Positions 7,280 to 17,420 of a stretch of 64,000 nt of DNA are shown here, in pieces. This stretch comes from Rhizobium mongolense subsp. loessense (GTDB taxonomy: Bacteria > Pseudomonadota > Alphaproteobacteria > Rhizobiales > Rhizobiaceae): positions 643,097-707,096 of the forward strand of contig NZ_FMTM01000003.1 of the NCBI RefSeq assembly GCF_900099775.1. The letters are read 5' to 3'. Made by a program: the position numbers and the translations under genes. Each line of letters begins with the position of its first letter. The stretch's first letter is position 1. The notes beneath the pieces are model-generated. The model did not search any database. It was not told the origin of the DNA and was given only the letters and a program-made list of their open reading frames with translations.

Positions 7280-8778
7280 GCGAGGCGGTCTCCAAACAGA
7301 AACTGCATGGCCCGGTCGAGCCGGATATGCGGGACCGAAAGCTTGATGCCGCCGCCTGTTTCCTCGAGTTGCGGCGGCCGGAAGCGCACAATGTTCACAT
7401 CCGGCAATTGGACATCGCGGCTGGCAGATTCAATGCCGTCGAACAGGCTTTCGGGGTCTTCCGGAAGGTCGCCCGGGAAAACCGCCGTCTTCCTTATGCC
7501 GTCGAAGCGTTCGCCAGCAATCGTTTCGCCATCGATCGGCGTGCCGACGATCACCGGCAGATCGTGGCCGTCGCGCTTGACGGTCGCCTCCCGCGTGGCG
7601 CGCACCGAGGCAAGCGCCATGACGTCGATGCCGGCGCCTGCCATGCCGATCCGGTGGACGGCGCGCTCGACAAGGCGGCGCGTCAGCGCATCGAGACGGT
7701 CGTGGCTTTCGTGGTGTAGATGATCGGCTTTCGTGGCGGCCACGAGAACGCGGTCGATCCGGCGGCCAAGGAGCGAAGAAAGCAGCGAGTTCGTACCGGG
7801 ACGGAAGCAGGCAAGCACATCCGTCAACGCGCGCTCCAGATCCTGGATCGCCTCCGGGCCGCGGTTCATCGCCTGCAGCGCGTCGACGAGAACGATCTGG
7901 CGGTCGAGCCGGGCAAAATGTTCGCGGAAGAAGGGTTTGACGACGACGGATTTGTAGGCCTCGTAGCGGCGCTCCATCATTGCCCAGAGCGAACCTTTGG
8001 GCGCTTTGCCTTCGGACGGCAAAGCGAGCGGCGCGAAGGTGAGCGCGGGAGAACCTTCAAGGTCGCCGGGAAGCAGGAAGCGGCCGGGCGGCAATGTCGA
8101 CAGCGAGCGCTCGTCGGCCTTGCAGGCTTTCAGGTAAGCGGTGAAGGCCGTCGCGAGATCGCGCGCCTGCATCTCATCGGCGGGCGCCTTGACATCGGTG
8201 GCTCCGGTCAGTGCCAACCAGCCGCGAGAAAGTTTCGCGCGGATGCCGCTGCGGGCGAGCGACAGCGTCTCCCCGCTGAAGGTCCGGTAGTCCTTGGCCA
8301 GCAGCGGTAGATCAAGCAGCCACTCGCCGGGATAATCGACGATATCGATCGAGAGACGGCCGGGCGAGAACAGACGGTTCCAGCCACTGGCGCTCTGATA
8401 ATCCAGCGTGATGCGCAGTTCGGATATGGCGCGGGTCGAATCCGGCCAGACACGGTCCTTCACCAACGCCCGGATATGATCCTCGTACTGGAAGCGCGGC
8501 ACAGCGTCATCGGGCTGATGTTCCAGTCGCACGGCCGACACCCGGCCGGACTGAACCGGCTCGAAAAGCGGCAGGCGTCCGCCATGCAGCAGGTTATGCA
8601 CGAGGGACGAGATGAAGACCGTCTTACCGGACCGGGAAAGCCCGGTGACGCCGAGGCGGATAGTCGGTTTGACGAGACTCGAGGCGCGGTCTGCGAGGTT
8701 GTCGAGCGCGATACGCGCGTCGCCGGTAAGGGATGTCAGGCTTGGCGGCAAGGCGGATTTCCGATTGTCAGTGCTCAA
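7276..8778 (-). CDS. ycjX: YcjX-like P-loop NTPase (DUF463)
   Basis: 500 residues. The N-terminus holds a P-loop (GVTGLSRSGKTVFISSLVHNLL, about residues 44-65), then DYPGEWLLDLPLL in the G3/Walker-B position and VLVAATKADHLHHE, which is a TKxD nucleotide-specificity motif, near residue 350. This is the full YcjX layout. The family is a stress-associated putative GTPase/ATPase in the cytoplasm with an unknown target. Translationally coupled to the downstream ycjF-like membrane protein, suggesting that they work as a pair. The upstream gene on the same strand is a SixA-like phosphatase 49 bases away. Confidence 0.9.
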   Translation of the reverse strand: MSTDNRKSALPPSLTSLTGDARIALDNLADRASSLVKPTIRLGVTGLSRSGKTVFISSLVHNLLHGGRLPLFEPVQSGRVSAVRLEHQPDDAVPRFQYEDHIRALVKDRVWPDSTRAISELRITLDYQSASGWNRLFSPGRLSIDIVDYPGEWLLDLPLLAKDYRTFSGETLSLARSGIRAKLSRGWLALTGATDVKAPADEMQARDLATAFTAYLKACKADERSLSTLPPGRFLLPGDLEGSPALTFAPLALPSEGKAPKGSLWAMMERRYEAYKSVVVKPFFREHFARLDRQIVLVDALQAMNRGPEAIQDLERALTDVLACFRPGTNSLLSSLLGRRIDRVLVAATKADHLHHESHDRLDALTRRLVERAVHRIGMAGAGIDVMALASVRATREATVKRDGHDLPVIVGTPIDGETIAGERFDGIRKTAVFPGDLPEDPESLFDGIESASRDVQLPDVNIVRFRPPQLEETGGGIKLSVPHIRLDRAMQFLFGDRLA

Positions 8779-8826
8779 GCATATAGGACGCGGATGCTGT
8801 CCGAAAAAGAAGCGGCGCGAAAGACG

Positions 8827-9321
8827 TCAGTCGTGCACGAAGTCGATAAGCTTCCACCCTGCGGACGCGCCGTCGAAATCAAGGACTGCAAGGCCCGCCG
8901 TGGGAAAGCCGTCCGGCAATGCACGGAGCAGGGCATCGTGACCGATGAGCGCTTCAAGCGTCTGCTCGGTTGTCGGGTTGTGACCGACAAGCATGACGGA
9001 GCCAACGGTCTGGCTGTCGATGATATCGAGATAGACCTCAGGGGTCGCGTTGTAGAGTTGGTCGACGTAGCGGATGTCGAGCGACAATCCCATAGCGCGA
9101 TGCACAGCGTCCGTGGTCTCGCGGCAGCGCCTCGCAGTGGAGCTTATCAAAAGCTCCGGCCGGTAGCCTTTGTCGGCTGCGCGGTCTGCCACGAGTTCCG
9201 CGTCGTCATAGCCCTGTTCATTCAAAGGCCGGTCAAAATCCCGTTCGCCGGGCTGCGCCCAGGCGGCTTCTGCATGCCGCAACAGATAGATTCGTGAGGG
9301 CGAAGGCAAGGTTGCGGCCAT
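8827..9321 (-). CDS. sixA: SixA-type histidine phosphatase
   Basis: About 164 residues from the ATG at 9321 (a GTG at 9333 would add four). IYLLRHAEA near the N-terminus is the RHG-type catalytic motif whose His forms the phosphohistidine, and VMLVGHNPTTE in the second half supplies the second catalytic His. The size and motifs fit SixA, which removes phosphate from phosphohistidine in Hpt domains or PTS proteins; the real target here is not shown. It probably leads an operon with ycjX-ycjF. Confidence 0.85.
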   Translation of the reverse strand: MAATLPSPSRIYLLRHAEAAWAQPGERDFDRPLNEQGYDDAELVADRAADKGYRPELLISSTARRCRETTDAVHRAMGLSLDIRYVDQLYNATPEVYLDIIDSQTVGSVMLVGHNPTTEQTLEALIGHDALLRALPDGFPTAGLAVLDFDGASAGWKLIDFVHD

Positions 9322-9495
9322 AGAAGATTCCACGATCGAAGGAGCCTTTTCAGTAGCGTCCGCGGATCACCGCCGTCAACCGCATCGGCATAGCGATGGC
9401 TCAAAACAGTAAGCTCAACACGCGTTCTTGAACGGGAAGCAAAAACCAGCATTCCTAATAGCGGTGCGAAAATAGACTGTTAGCTTAAAAATATG

Positions 9496-9513
9496 ACAGA
9501 TTTAAAAATCTGT
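9496..9513. promoter_or_regulatory. Perfect inverted repeat between sixA and dksA
   Basis: ACAGATTT-AA-AAATCTGT, 8+2+8 bases, in the AT-rich gap between the divergent sixA-like gene and dksA. It could be an operator or a small hairpin. It lies 83 bases upstream of the dksA start. Confidence 0.45.
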
Positions 9514-9596
9514 TTACCTGTCGTATTTGGCTTGAACCCGCGATAGCGCTTGGGATATACACCCCGCCATATGAGATGTTCTTCAGGAGAATCGCG

Positions 9597-10016
9597 TTGA
9601 GTGAGAAGATCGATCTTAGCAGCTACGTTCCCTCGGAAGACGAGGAATTCATGAACGCAAACCAGCGGGCCTACTTCAGAGCCAAACTTGTTGCCTGGAG
9701 AAACGATATCCTTAGAGAAGCGCGCGAGACACTTGATCATCTCGCAGAAGAAAGCGCCAACCATCCGGACCTCGCGGACCGAGCTTCTTCCGAAACGGAT
9801 CGGGCAATCGAGCTTCGCGCCCGCGATCGCCAGAGAAAGCTGATTTCCAAGATCGATGCTGCATTGCAGCGGATCGAAGACGGCACCTACGGCTACTGCG
9901 AGGAAACCGGCGAGCCGATCGGCATCAAGCGTCTCGACGCTCGTCCGATCGCAACGCTGTCGATCGAGGCGCAGGAGCGCCACGAGCGGCGGGAGAAGGT
10001 TTACCGCGACGAGTGA
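9597..10016 (+). CDS. dksA: DksA-type RNA polymerase-binding transcription factor
   Basis: 139 residues from the TTG at 9597, chosen because AGGAGA lies at proper spacing and the product then begins with the rhizobial form SEKIDLSSYVPSEDEEFMN. It has the DksA coiled coil (RAYFRAKLVAWRNDILREAR... to RDRQRKLISKIDAAL) and binds the RNA polymerase secondary channel with ppGpp. The globular zinc-finger part is degenerate: where CxxC...CxxC is expected (YGYCEETGEPIGIKRLDARPI... then ATLSIEAQERHE) only one cysteine remains. Followed by a strong terminator, so it is monocistronic. Confidence 0.93.
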   Translation: MSEKIDLSSYVPSEDEEFMNANQRAYFRAKLVAWRNDILREARETLDHLAEESANHPDLADRASSETDRAIELRARDRQRKLISKIDAALQRIEDGTYGYCEETGEPIGIKRLDARPIATLSIEAQERHERREKVYRDE

Positions 10017-10041
10017 GCTTTCAAAGTTCTTCGTAGAAATT

Positions 10042-10071
10042 AAAGGCACCGCAGTCTACGGTGCCTTTTTT
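10042..10071 (+). terminator. Rho-independent terminator of dksA
   Basis: AAAGGCACCG / CGGTGCCTTT stem with a CAGTCTA loop, ending in six T residues. Confidence 0.9.
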
Positions 10072-10102
10072 CTTGCGAGAGCTTTCCTGCAGGCAGGGCG
10101 GC

Positions 10103-11128
10103 TTACTTTTCGCGATTGACGCTCATTTCGCCAAAGATGCGGGCCACTTCCTTTTGAAGGTCGGCATCGGCGCCGGTGATCGGTGCCATTTCCGGATCGC
10201 GGCGCTGCGGGTTGCCGGGCTGCGGCGGAACCGGGCGGGCAGGGGCGCTCGCAGCGGGAACAATGCGCTGCGCCGCAAGCGTATTGTTCATCTCTTCCTG
10301 GAGAATGCGCTCGAAGTCGCTGGGTGCTGCCTTCGAGGGGGCGGCCGCGTCGCCCGTCACGACAGGTATGCCTTCGGCTACGGTCGGAAGGCTCTGTGCT
10401 GGCGGCGTCGAGACCTGCGGCTCCATCCGCTGCTGAGGCAGAACGCGCTGGCGCGCCGCGTCGAGGATGTCGGCGGCGCTGGCTGCCTCGATCACCGGGG
10501 CGGCGGCCCGCTCCGCAGGCCTTGGAATGATCGGCGACAAAGCAGCAGGGCTGGCGGGCTCCCGCTCTATTTTTGTCGCCACGGCCGATGTTGCCGCAGA
10601 CGGCGCTGCGGGCGCTTGTTCTGCGGGCGCTGCGGCAGGAGCGGTTGCTACAGGATGCAGACGCGGCTCGACGACAGGCGCGGGGGCCGGAGCCGGAGCA
10701 TAGGGTTCGTCAGGTTCCGGTTCGCGCTCGAAAGCTGTGACGGGTCTTGCCGGCTCGACGGGCGTCGAAACGACAGGCTCCGGCCGAGGCGCCGGCGGGA
10801 GCGTGGTGGGTATGAAGGCGTGGTCGGACCCTTCATCTTTCTCCTGCAGGATGCGGCTTTCGATAACGATGTCGGTCGGACCACCGATCATGATCAGATG
10901 CTCGACGTCGTCACGGCGCACAAGCACCAGCCGACGGCGGGTATCGACGGCTGCGGCATCCAGCACCTGCAATCGCGGCTGACGGTTCTTGCCGCCGCGT
11001 ACAAAGGGCGAGGGCGCTCGGCTGCGGAGGATCCACAAGATACCGATCAGGAGCACCAGCGCGATGCCGACGCCGCCCGCTGCGAGGAGGAAACGGCTGC
11101 CATAGGCGCCCATTACTTCGTCGAACAT
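10103..11128 (-). CDS. FliO-like single-pass membrane protein
   Basis: 341 residues. One hydrophobic segment near the N-terminus (RFLLAAGGVGIALVLLIGIL, about 12-33) is followed by a short domain with RLQVLDAAAVDTRRRLVLVRRDDVEHLIMIGG, the fold pattern of FliO, the flagellar export component. The remaining two thirds is a low-complexity Pro/Ala-rich tail. No flagellar genes are nearby, so the name describes the domain only and a non-flagellar envelope function is equally possible. Monocistronic. Confidence 0.75.
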   Translation of the reverse strand: MFDEVMGAYGSRFLLAAGGVGIALVLLIGILWILRSRAPSPFVRGGKNRQPRLQVLDAAAVDTRRRLVLVRRDDVEHLIMIGGPTDIVIESRILQEKDEGSDHAFIPTTLPPAPRPEPVVSTPVEPARPVTAFEREPEPDEPYAPAPAPAPVVEPRLHPVATAPAAAPAEQAPAAPSAATSAVATKIEREPASPAALSPIIPRPAERAAAPVIEAASAADILDAARQRVLPQQRMEPQVSTPPAQSLPTVAEGIPVVTGDAAAPSKAAPSDFERILQEEMNNTLAAQRIVPAASAPARPVPPQPGNPQRRDPEMAPITGADADLQKEVARIFGEMSVNREK

Positions 11129-11181
11129 GATCTTCTACTCCGGTTGCCGCGTTCGCCATAACATGACGGCTTTTCAGTTCC

Positions 11182-11286
11182 TTAGGCAATAGGCAGCCTG
11201 ATTGTCCAGTCATGTCCGAACGCCAGGATATGTTTCTGCGGCGCATGGTTGTCGAAAGTGGCGCCGTTCGTTGTGAATTCAACCAT
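11182..11286 (-). CDS. Possible 34-residue small protein upstream of the FliO-like gene
   Basis: ATG at 11286, TAA at 11182-11184. The product runs from MVEFTTNGATFDN to GHDWTIRLPIA. It lies in the gap between cckA and the FliO-like gene, on the same strand as the latter and 53 bases before it. About 65% of codons end in G or C, as expected for coding DNA here. The ribosome site is only fair. I do not recognise it, and it may be spurious. Confidence 0.3.
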   Translation of the reverse strand: MVEFTTNGATFDNHAPQKHILAFGHDWTIRLPIA

Positions 11287-11405
11287 TCTTGGCTCTTCAC
11301 AGTGTTTTTGCGGACGCAGCAACTTGCTAAGAAGGAACGAACGCCTGATTCCTGCTTTGTCTTGAGATTATAAGCGAATGTTGGACAGGCTTATGTGAGG
11401 AATAG

Positions 11406-14018
11406 ATGACGACACCACGTCAGGCTGATGACTACAATGCCCCGATCGTGGATCGCGGAGGACGCTCGGGAACGGCTGTTCGCATCATTCTTCTCGCGCT
11501 TGTGCTTGTCGCAGCCGCAGGCAGCTTTGTGTACTTCAAGGATTCTCTCGAAAACGAAATGGTCCTCGGCGTGCTGGGCGTGCTTGCCATGGTCGGCATC
11601 TTCTTCCTCGTTTCCTCGGTCATCGGCTTCATCGAGGTCATGCCCCAGCGGCAATCGGATAGTCTCGCCAGGTCATTTCTCAACAGCCATCCGGACGGTT
11701 CGCTGATTACCGATGGGAAGGGCCGGATCATTTATGCCAACGCGGCCTATGGAAAGCTGACCGGCGCCCGCAAACCGACCGAAGTGCAGACGCTCGAAGC
11801 ACTGCTTTCGCGCCACCGGGAATCGAACGAGGCGCTTTATCGTCTGTCGAACGGGCTGCGCGAGGGCAAGGAAGGCCAGGAGGAGTTCCGTCTGCTGCGC
11901 AGCCTTGGCCCGGCAACGAACAATTCTGGCGCTCATTGGTACCGTCTCAAGGCGCGAACCCTGCGAACCGAGGAAGGTGCCGGCAAGCCGCTGCATATCT
12001 GGCAAATCAGCGACATCACCGCCGAACGCGATGACCAGGAGCGCTTCTTCAAGGAATTGCAGAACGCGATCGATTACCTCGACCATGCGCCGGCAGGTTT
12101 CTTCTCGGCAGGGCGCAAGGGCGAGATTTTCTACCTGAACGCAACACTTGCCGAATGGCTGGGCCTCGATCTCACGAAGTTCGTGCCCGGCTCGATGACG
12201 ATCGGAGATCTCGTGGCGGGCGGCGGCCTGGCACTGATCCAATCGGTGCAGGCCGAGCCCGGCCTCAAGAAAACCGATACGCTCGACCTCGACCTCAAGA
12301 AGGCGAACGGACAGAGCCTGCCGGTGCAGATCATACATAGCGTGACGTCCATGCGCGACGGCGCACCGGGCGAGAGCCGGACGATCGTGCTCAGGCGGCA
12401 ATCGGGTGGCGACGAGAACGAGCAGTCCGCTTCCGCCGCGGCAATGCGCTTCACGCGCTTCTTCAACAACACGCCGATGGCGATCGCCTCTGTCGACGGC
12501 GACGGTCGGATCCTGCGCACGAATGCGCCATTCCTCAAGCTCTTCTCCGGCATCGTTTCGCGCGATGACGTCGAAAATGGCGCAGCGCTCGAAGTCATCC
12601 TTCAGGAAAGCGATCGACAAAGGCTGAAGGATGCCCTGGTGGCGGCAAAGGATCGCCAGGGCGATATCCCGCCGATCGACTCGCGCATGCCGAACGATGA
12701 AGCGCGTCATTTCCGTTTCTACGTCAACGCTGTCATCGACCAGAGCGACGAGGCGCCGGAAGAGGCCGCGATCGTTTATGCCGTCGAGATGACGGAGCAG
12801 AAGGCGCTGGAAGCGCAGATGGCGCAGACGCAAAAGATGAATGCGGTCGGCACGCTTGCCGGCGGAATCGCCCACGACTTCAACAACGTGCTGACGGCGA
12901 TCCTGTTGTCGTCCGACCATCTGCTGCTGCAAGCGCGGCCATCCGATGCAAGCTTTGCCGACCTGATGGAAATCAAGCGCAATGCGAATCGCGCCGCGGT
13001 TCTCGTCCGCCAGCTGCTTGCCTTCTCGCGCAAGCAGACGATGCGTCCGACGGTATTGAACCTTACGGATGTCGTCGGCGATCTGCGCATGCTTGTCGAC
13101 CGGCTGTTATCCGGCACCAACGTCAAGCTCGATGTCGAATACGGCCGTGATCTCTGGCCGGTGAAGACTGACCTGTCGCAGTTCGAGCAGGTGCTGATCA
13201 ATCTTTGCGTCAATGCGCGCGACGCGATGCCCGAAGGCGGCAAGCTGACGCTGCGCACCCGCAACGTGACGGCGGCGGAAGTGGCCGGTTTCAATTATTC
13301 CTACATGCCCCATGAGGACATGGTGCTGATCGAGGTGGCCGATACCGGCACCGGCATTGCGCCCGACATAATGGACAAGATATTCGAGCCCTTCTTTACG
13401 ACCAAGGAGGTGGGCAAGGGCACAGGTCTCGGGCTGGCGATGGTCTACGGCATCGTCAAACAGTCCGGCGGCTATATTCAGCCGGAATCCGAAGTCGGGA
13501 AGGGAACGACCTTCCGGGTCTTCCTGCCGCGCCATGCCATCGACCCGGCTGTCGCCGCCGAGGCGGACGCTGTTGCCGCAGCCGAGGCCGGTGCGGCTCC
13601 ACAAATGCCGGCCGCAGCTCAGCCGGAACAATCGGAAGATCTGACGGGCAACGCCGTCATTCTGCTCGTTGAGGACGAGGAAGCGGTGCGCCGCGGCGGC
13701 AAACGCATGCTGGAAACCCGCGGCTACACCGTGCACGAGGCCGGCTCAGGCGTGGAAGCGCTCGACATCATGGACGAGCTGGACGGCAAGGTGGACATCG
13801 TCGTTTCTGACGTCGTCATGCCGGAAATGGACGGGCCGTCGCTGCTGCGCGAATTGCGCAAGCGGTATCCGGACCTGAAATTCATCTTCGTTTCCGGATA
13901 TGCGGAAGACGCTTTCGCCCGCAACCTGCCGCCGGACGCCAAGTTTGGGTTCCTGCCGAAGCCCTTCTCGCTGAAGCAGCTCGCCGTCGTCGTCAAGGAA
14001 ACCCTGGAAGGCGAATAG
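11406..14018 (+). CDS. cckA: CckA cell-cycle hybrid histidine kinase
   Basis: 870 residues. Two membrane segments lie near the N-terminus (about 25-42 and 53-76), followed by PAS-like sensor domains (about 90-470), a HisKA domain with [13 protein letters not shown] (His490), an ATPase domain ([42 protein letters not shown]) and a C-terminal receiver whose Asp802 ([12 protein letters not shown]) takes the phosphate. The architecture and the H-box wording are those of CckA, which with ChpT controls phosphorylation of CtrA and CpdR and switches between kinase and phosphatase. The start has GAGGAA upstream. The neighbours are not part of the pathway, but CtrA boxes occur at 1556-1633. Confidence 0.95.
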   Translation: MTTPRQADDYNAPIVDRGGRSGTAVRIILLALVLVAAAGSFVYFKDSLENEMVLGVLGVLAMVGIFFLVSSVIGFIEVMPQRQSDSLARSFLNSHPDGSLITDGKGRIIYANAAYGKLTGARKPTEVQTLEALLSRHRESNEALYRLSNGLREGKEGQEEFRLLRSLGPATNNSGAHWYRLKARTLRTEEGAGKPLHIWQISDITAERDDQERFFKELQNAIDYLDHAPAGFFSAGRKGEIFYLNATLAEWLGLDLTKFVPGSMTIGDLVAGGGLALIQSVQAEPGLKKTDTLDLDLKKANGQSLPVQIIHSVTSMRDGAPGESRTIVLRRQSGGDENEQSASAAAMRFTRFFNNTPMAIASVDGDGRILRTNAPFLKLFSGIVSRDDVENGAALEVILQESDRQRLKDALVAAKDRQGDIPPIDSRMPNDEARHFRFYVNAVIDQSDEAPEEAAIVYAVEMTEQKALEAQMAQTQKMNAVGTLAGGIAHDFNNVLTAILLSSDHLLLQARPSDASFADLMEIKRNANRAAVLVRQLLAFSRKQTMRPTVLNLTDVVGDLRMLVDRLLSGTNVKLDVEYGRDLWPVKTDLSQFEQVLINLCVNARDAMPEGGKLTLRTRNVTAAEVAGFNYSYMPHEDMVLIEVADTGTGIAPDIMDKIFEPFFTTKEVGKGTGLGLAMVYGIVKQSGGYIQPESEVGKGTTFRVFLPRHAIDPAVAAEADAVAAAEAGAAPQMPAAAQPEQSEDLTGNAVILLVEDEEAVRRGGKRMLETRGYTVHEAGSGVEALDIMDELDGKVDIVVSDVVMPEMDGPSLLRELRKRYPDLKFIFVSGYAEDAFARNLPPDAKFGFLPKPFSLKQLAVVVKETLEGE

Positions 14019-14038
14019 GGAGGCGGCAAGCGCCTCCC
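14018..14038. terminator. Hairpin between convergent cckA and psuG
   Basis: GGGAGGCG / CGCCTCCC, loop GCAAG, directly overlapping the cckA stop. The T tract is poor on both strands, so termination is plausible but unproven. Confidence 0.5.
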
Positions 14039-14047
14039 GTCAAAATC

Positions 14048-14974
14048 TCAATCGTCGAGCGCCACGGCAATTTCTGCCGCCAGCCGGGCATTGTTCTCGA
14101 CTAGCGCGATATTCGTCTGGAGGCTCCGTCCGTCGGTAAGATCGAATATCGTGCTGAGAAGATAAGGTGTCACGGTCTTGCCGCTGATTTCGTCGCGCTC
14201 GGCGCTGTCGAGTGCCCGCTCGATATAGATCTCCATCTCCTCGCGCGGAATTTCATCTTCTTCCGGAACTGGGTTGGCGATCAGCATGCCGCCCTCGATG
14301 CCAAGCTGTTCGCGGGTGATCTGGAAATTGGCGATGGCGGCCGGGCTGTTCAACGTCAGCGGGCTGCGCAGGCCCGAGGAACGGGACCAGAAGGCCGGGA
14401 ACTCGGCACTCTCGTAGGTGACGACAGGAACGCCGCTGGTCTCCAGCACTTCCAGCGTCTTTGGAATATCCAGGATCGCCTTTGCGCCGGCGCAGACGAC
14501 AATGACGCCGGTGCGGGCAAGTTCTTGCAGGTCGGCCGAGATGTCGAAGCTCTCTTCGGCACCGCGATGCACGCCGCCGATGCCGCCCGTCGCAAAGACC
14601 TTGATGCCGGCACGGGCAGCGGCGATCATCGTGGCAGCAACCGTCGTGGCACCGGTGCGGCGCTCGGCGATCGCGAAGGCGAGGTCGGCGCGCGAGACTT
14701 TCATCACGTCCTTTTCCTTCGCAAGCTTCTCAAGCTGTTCCGGCTCCAAACCGATATGCAGGACGCCGTGAATGACGGCAATCGTTGCCGGAACGGCACC
14801 CTGCTCGCGGATTATCGCCTCGACACTGCGAGCCATTTCGATATTGCCTGGGTAGGGCATGCCGTGAGTGATGATCGTCGATTCAAGCGCCACCAGCGGC
14901 GCACCGCGCTGCTTTGCGGCGGCAACCTCCTTGGAATAGGAGACCGGCAGGAGGGGGGAGATCGGTTTCGTCAT
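14048..14974 (-). CDS. psuG: Pseudouridine-5'-phosphate glycosidase
   Basis: 308 residues. It splits pseudouridine 5'-phosphate into uracil and ribose 5-phosphate. The sequence shows the IndA/PsuG signatures: PLVALESTIITHGMPYPGN near the N-terminus, TVAATMIAAARAGIKVFATGGIGGVHRG (catalytic Lys within), and the C-terminal part EFPAFWSRSSGL with SPAAIANFQ. It lies 30 bases after the PfkB-family kinase on the same strand, so the two form the classic psuK-psuG catabolic pair for pseudouridine from RNA turnover. Confidence 0.95.
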   Translation of the reverse strand: MTKPISPLLPVSYSKEVAAAKQRGAPLVALESTIITHGMPYPGNIEMARSVEAIIREQGAVPATIAVIHGVLHIGLEPEQLEKLAKEKDVMKVSRADLAFAIAERRTGATTVAATMIAAARAGIKVFATGGIGGVHRGAEESFDISADLQELARTGVIVVCAGAKAILDIPKTLEVLETSGVPVVTYESAEFPAFWSRSSGLRSPLTLNSPAAIANFQITREQLGIEGGMLIANPVPEEDEIPREEMEIYIERALDSAERDEISGKTVTPYLLSTIFDLTDGRSLQTNIALVENNARLAAEIAVALDD

Positions 14975-15004
14975 TGTCTCTTCCGTTTCATCGATGTTGC
15001 CGCT

Positions 15005-15946
15005 TCAATGCAGAATTCTGGCACGCTGAACAAGGGCAAGTGTTTCCGCAAGCAGTTCCGCGGAGAGTTTTTCGTTGACGGCATAGGGCGACTGGACCGT
15101 GAGGGCAGCAGCGGCCACGCCGTGCCTCAGGGCTTCCTCGAGCGGCAGATCCTGCATCAAGGCTGAGAGGATGCCGGCTGCGAGCGAATCTCCGGCGCCC
15201 GTTACGTCGGCGATGGTCTCGACCACGGGCGGCCGCAGGCAGAAGGTGCCGCCCTTGCCGAAGGCGATCAGTTCGCGCTGCCCGCGTGTGACGACGCCGC
15301 TCTTTAGGCCGATATCACCGAGCAGTGACACCCAATCCTCCGGCTTGTCCGGGCATTGGCCGGTCAGGGCTGCGGCCTCCGCCTCGTTGAGGAAGAGATG
15401 GTCGATCCCGCTGATGCAGGGCTTGAGCTTGACCACCTTTGCCGGCGATATGGCAATCGCGGCCACGGGTACGGCGAGCGCATTGGCGCGGCTGACGATT
15501 GCCGCGATCGTCTCTTCCGGCAGGTTCGCATCGAAAAGGATCAGATCGTTTGCCGCGAAGGCTTCGCGCACCCAGCGGATCGCCAGCCGGCGCGGGAGGA
15601 AGTAGCGGTAAAGCTCCATGTCCGCCAGCGCGATCACCAGGTTGCCGTCCCGCTCCAGAATGGCCGTGTAGCTCGGCGTTTTGCGATCGAGAAAGACGAA
15701 CGGCCGGTCGTTGATGCCGGCTGCATATGCCGCCTCCGTCACCATCTCGCCCGCCGGATCGCCGCCACGCGGCGAGATCATGGTGACGTCCAGGCCGAGC
15801 CGTGCGAGGTTTCTCGCAGCATTGAAGCCGCCGCCGCCCGGTTCCTCGAACCAAGCGCCCGGGTTGCTGGCGCCGGGCGCCGTCTCGCCGGAAATGCGCC
15901 CGCGCCGATCGATATGCGCGCCGCCAAGAACGAGGATTCTTTTCAT
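15005..15946 (-). CDS. psuK: PfkB-family kinase, probable pseudouridine kinase
   Basis: 313 residues. PfkB signatures: LGGAHIDRRGRISGE at the N-terminus (substrate side), GGGFNAARNLARLG with the double-Gly motif, and near the C-terminus DVTGAGDSLAAGILSALMQ, which carries the catalytic Asp. Position directly upstream of psuG makes pseudouridine the likely substrate; other nucleosides are possible by sequence alone. The start ATG at 15946 is the first in frame with a PfkB-like N-terminus. Confidence 0.88.
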   Translation of the reverse strand: MKRILVLGGAHIDRRGRISGETAPGASNPGAWFEEPGGGGFNAARNLARLGLDVTMISPRGGDPAGEMVTEAAYAAGINDRPFVFLDRKTPSYTAILERDGNLVIALADMELYRYFLPRRLAIRWVREAFAANDLILFDANLPEETIAAIVSRANALAVPVAAIAISPAKVVKLKPCISGIDHLFLNEAEAAALTGQCPDKPEDWVSLLGDIGLKSGVVTRGQRELIAFGKGGTFCLRPPVVETIADVTGAGDSLAAGILSALMQDLPLEEALRHGVAAAALTVQSPYAVNEKLSAELLAETLALVQRARILH

Positions 15947-16116
15947 CGCCCTGAATGCTCCCAGCCGATGGAAGAAACGAATCGTAGCAGGGCGCCGGAT
16001 GCGACAGCCTTGGCGTTTCGCCTCCTAAGGCGTTGCTTTGCATTGATAAAACATATATAGAACACGGGCTGTTTTACCTTTTTCTTTCAATTGTTTGGGC
16101 ACCTATTGCGCGCCTG

Positions 16117-16131
16117 GAACAAATAGGGTAC
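16117..16131. promoter_or_regulatory. Candidate LexA (SOS) box upstream of recA
   Basis: GAAC-N7-GTAC about 50 bases before the recA start. Alphaproteobacterial LexA boxes are GAAC-N7-GAAC or GTTC-N7-GTTC; this has one mismatch. A weaker GAAC-N7-GTTT lies at 16060-16074. Confidence 0.5.
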
Positions 16132-16178
16132 AAACCAGACATTGCTCAAGCGGCTTCAATAACCTAAAGGTGGATCGG

Positions 16179-17267
<1,089 letters not shown>

Positions 17268-17294
17268 TTTGCAGCTTTAGTTTTGATGTGTCGA

Positions 17295-17336
17295 AACCGG
17301 CCGCATTCCTTGATCAGAATGCGGCCGGTTCTCTTT
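17295..17336 (+). terminator. Terminator of recA
   Basis: AACCGGCCGCATTC / GAATGCGGCCGGTT, a perfect 14-bp stem, then CTCTTTGT. Confidence 0.85.
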
Positions 17337-17420
17337 GTCTGCTGGACAGTGGTTAATGCGGACGATAAAAGCCACTGGATTTGAGTTTGACCTGCCTTGG
17401 GCAGCATTGAAGGGCATAGC

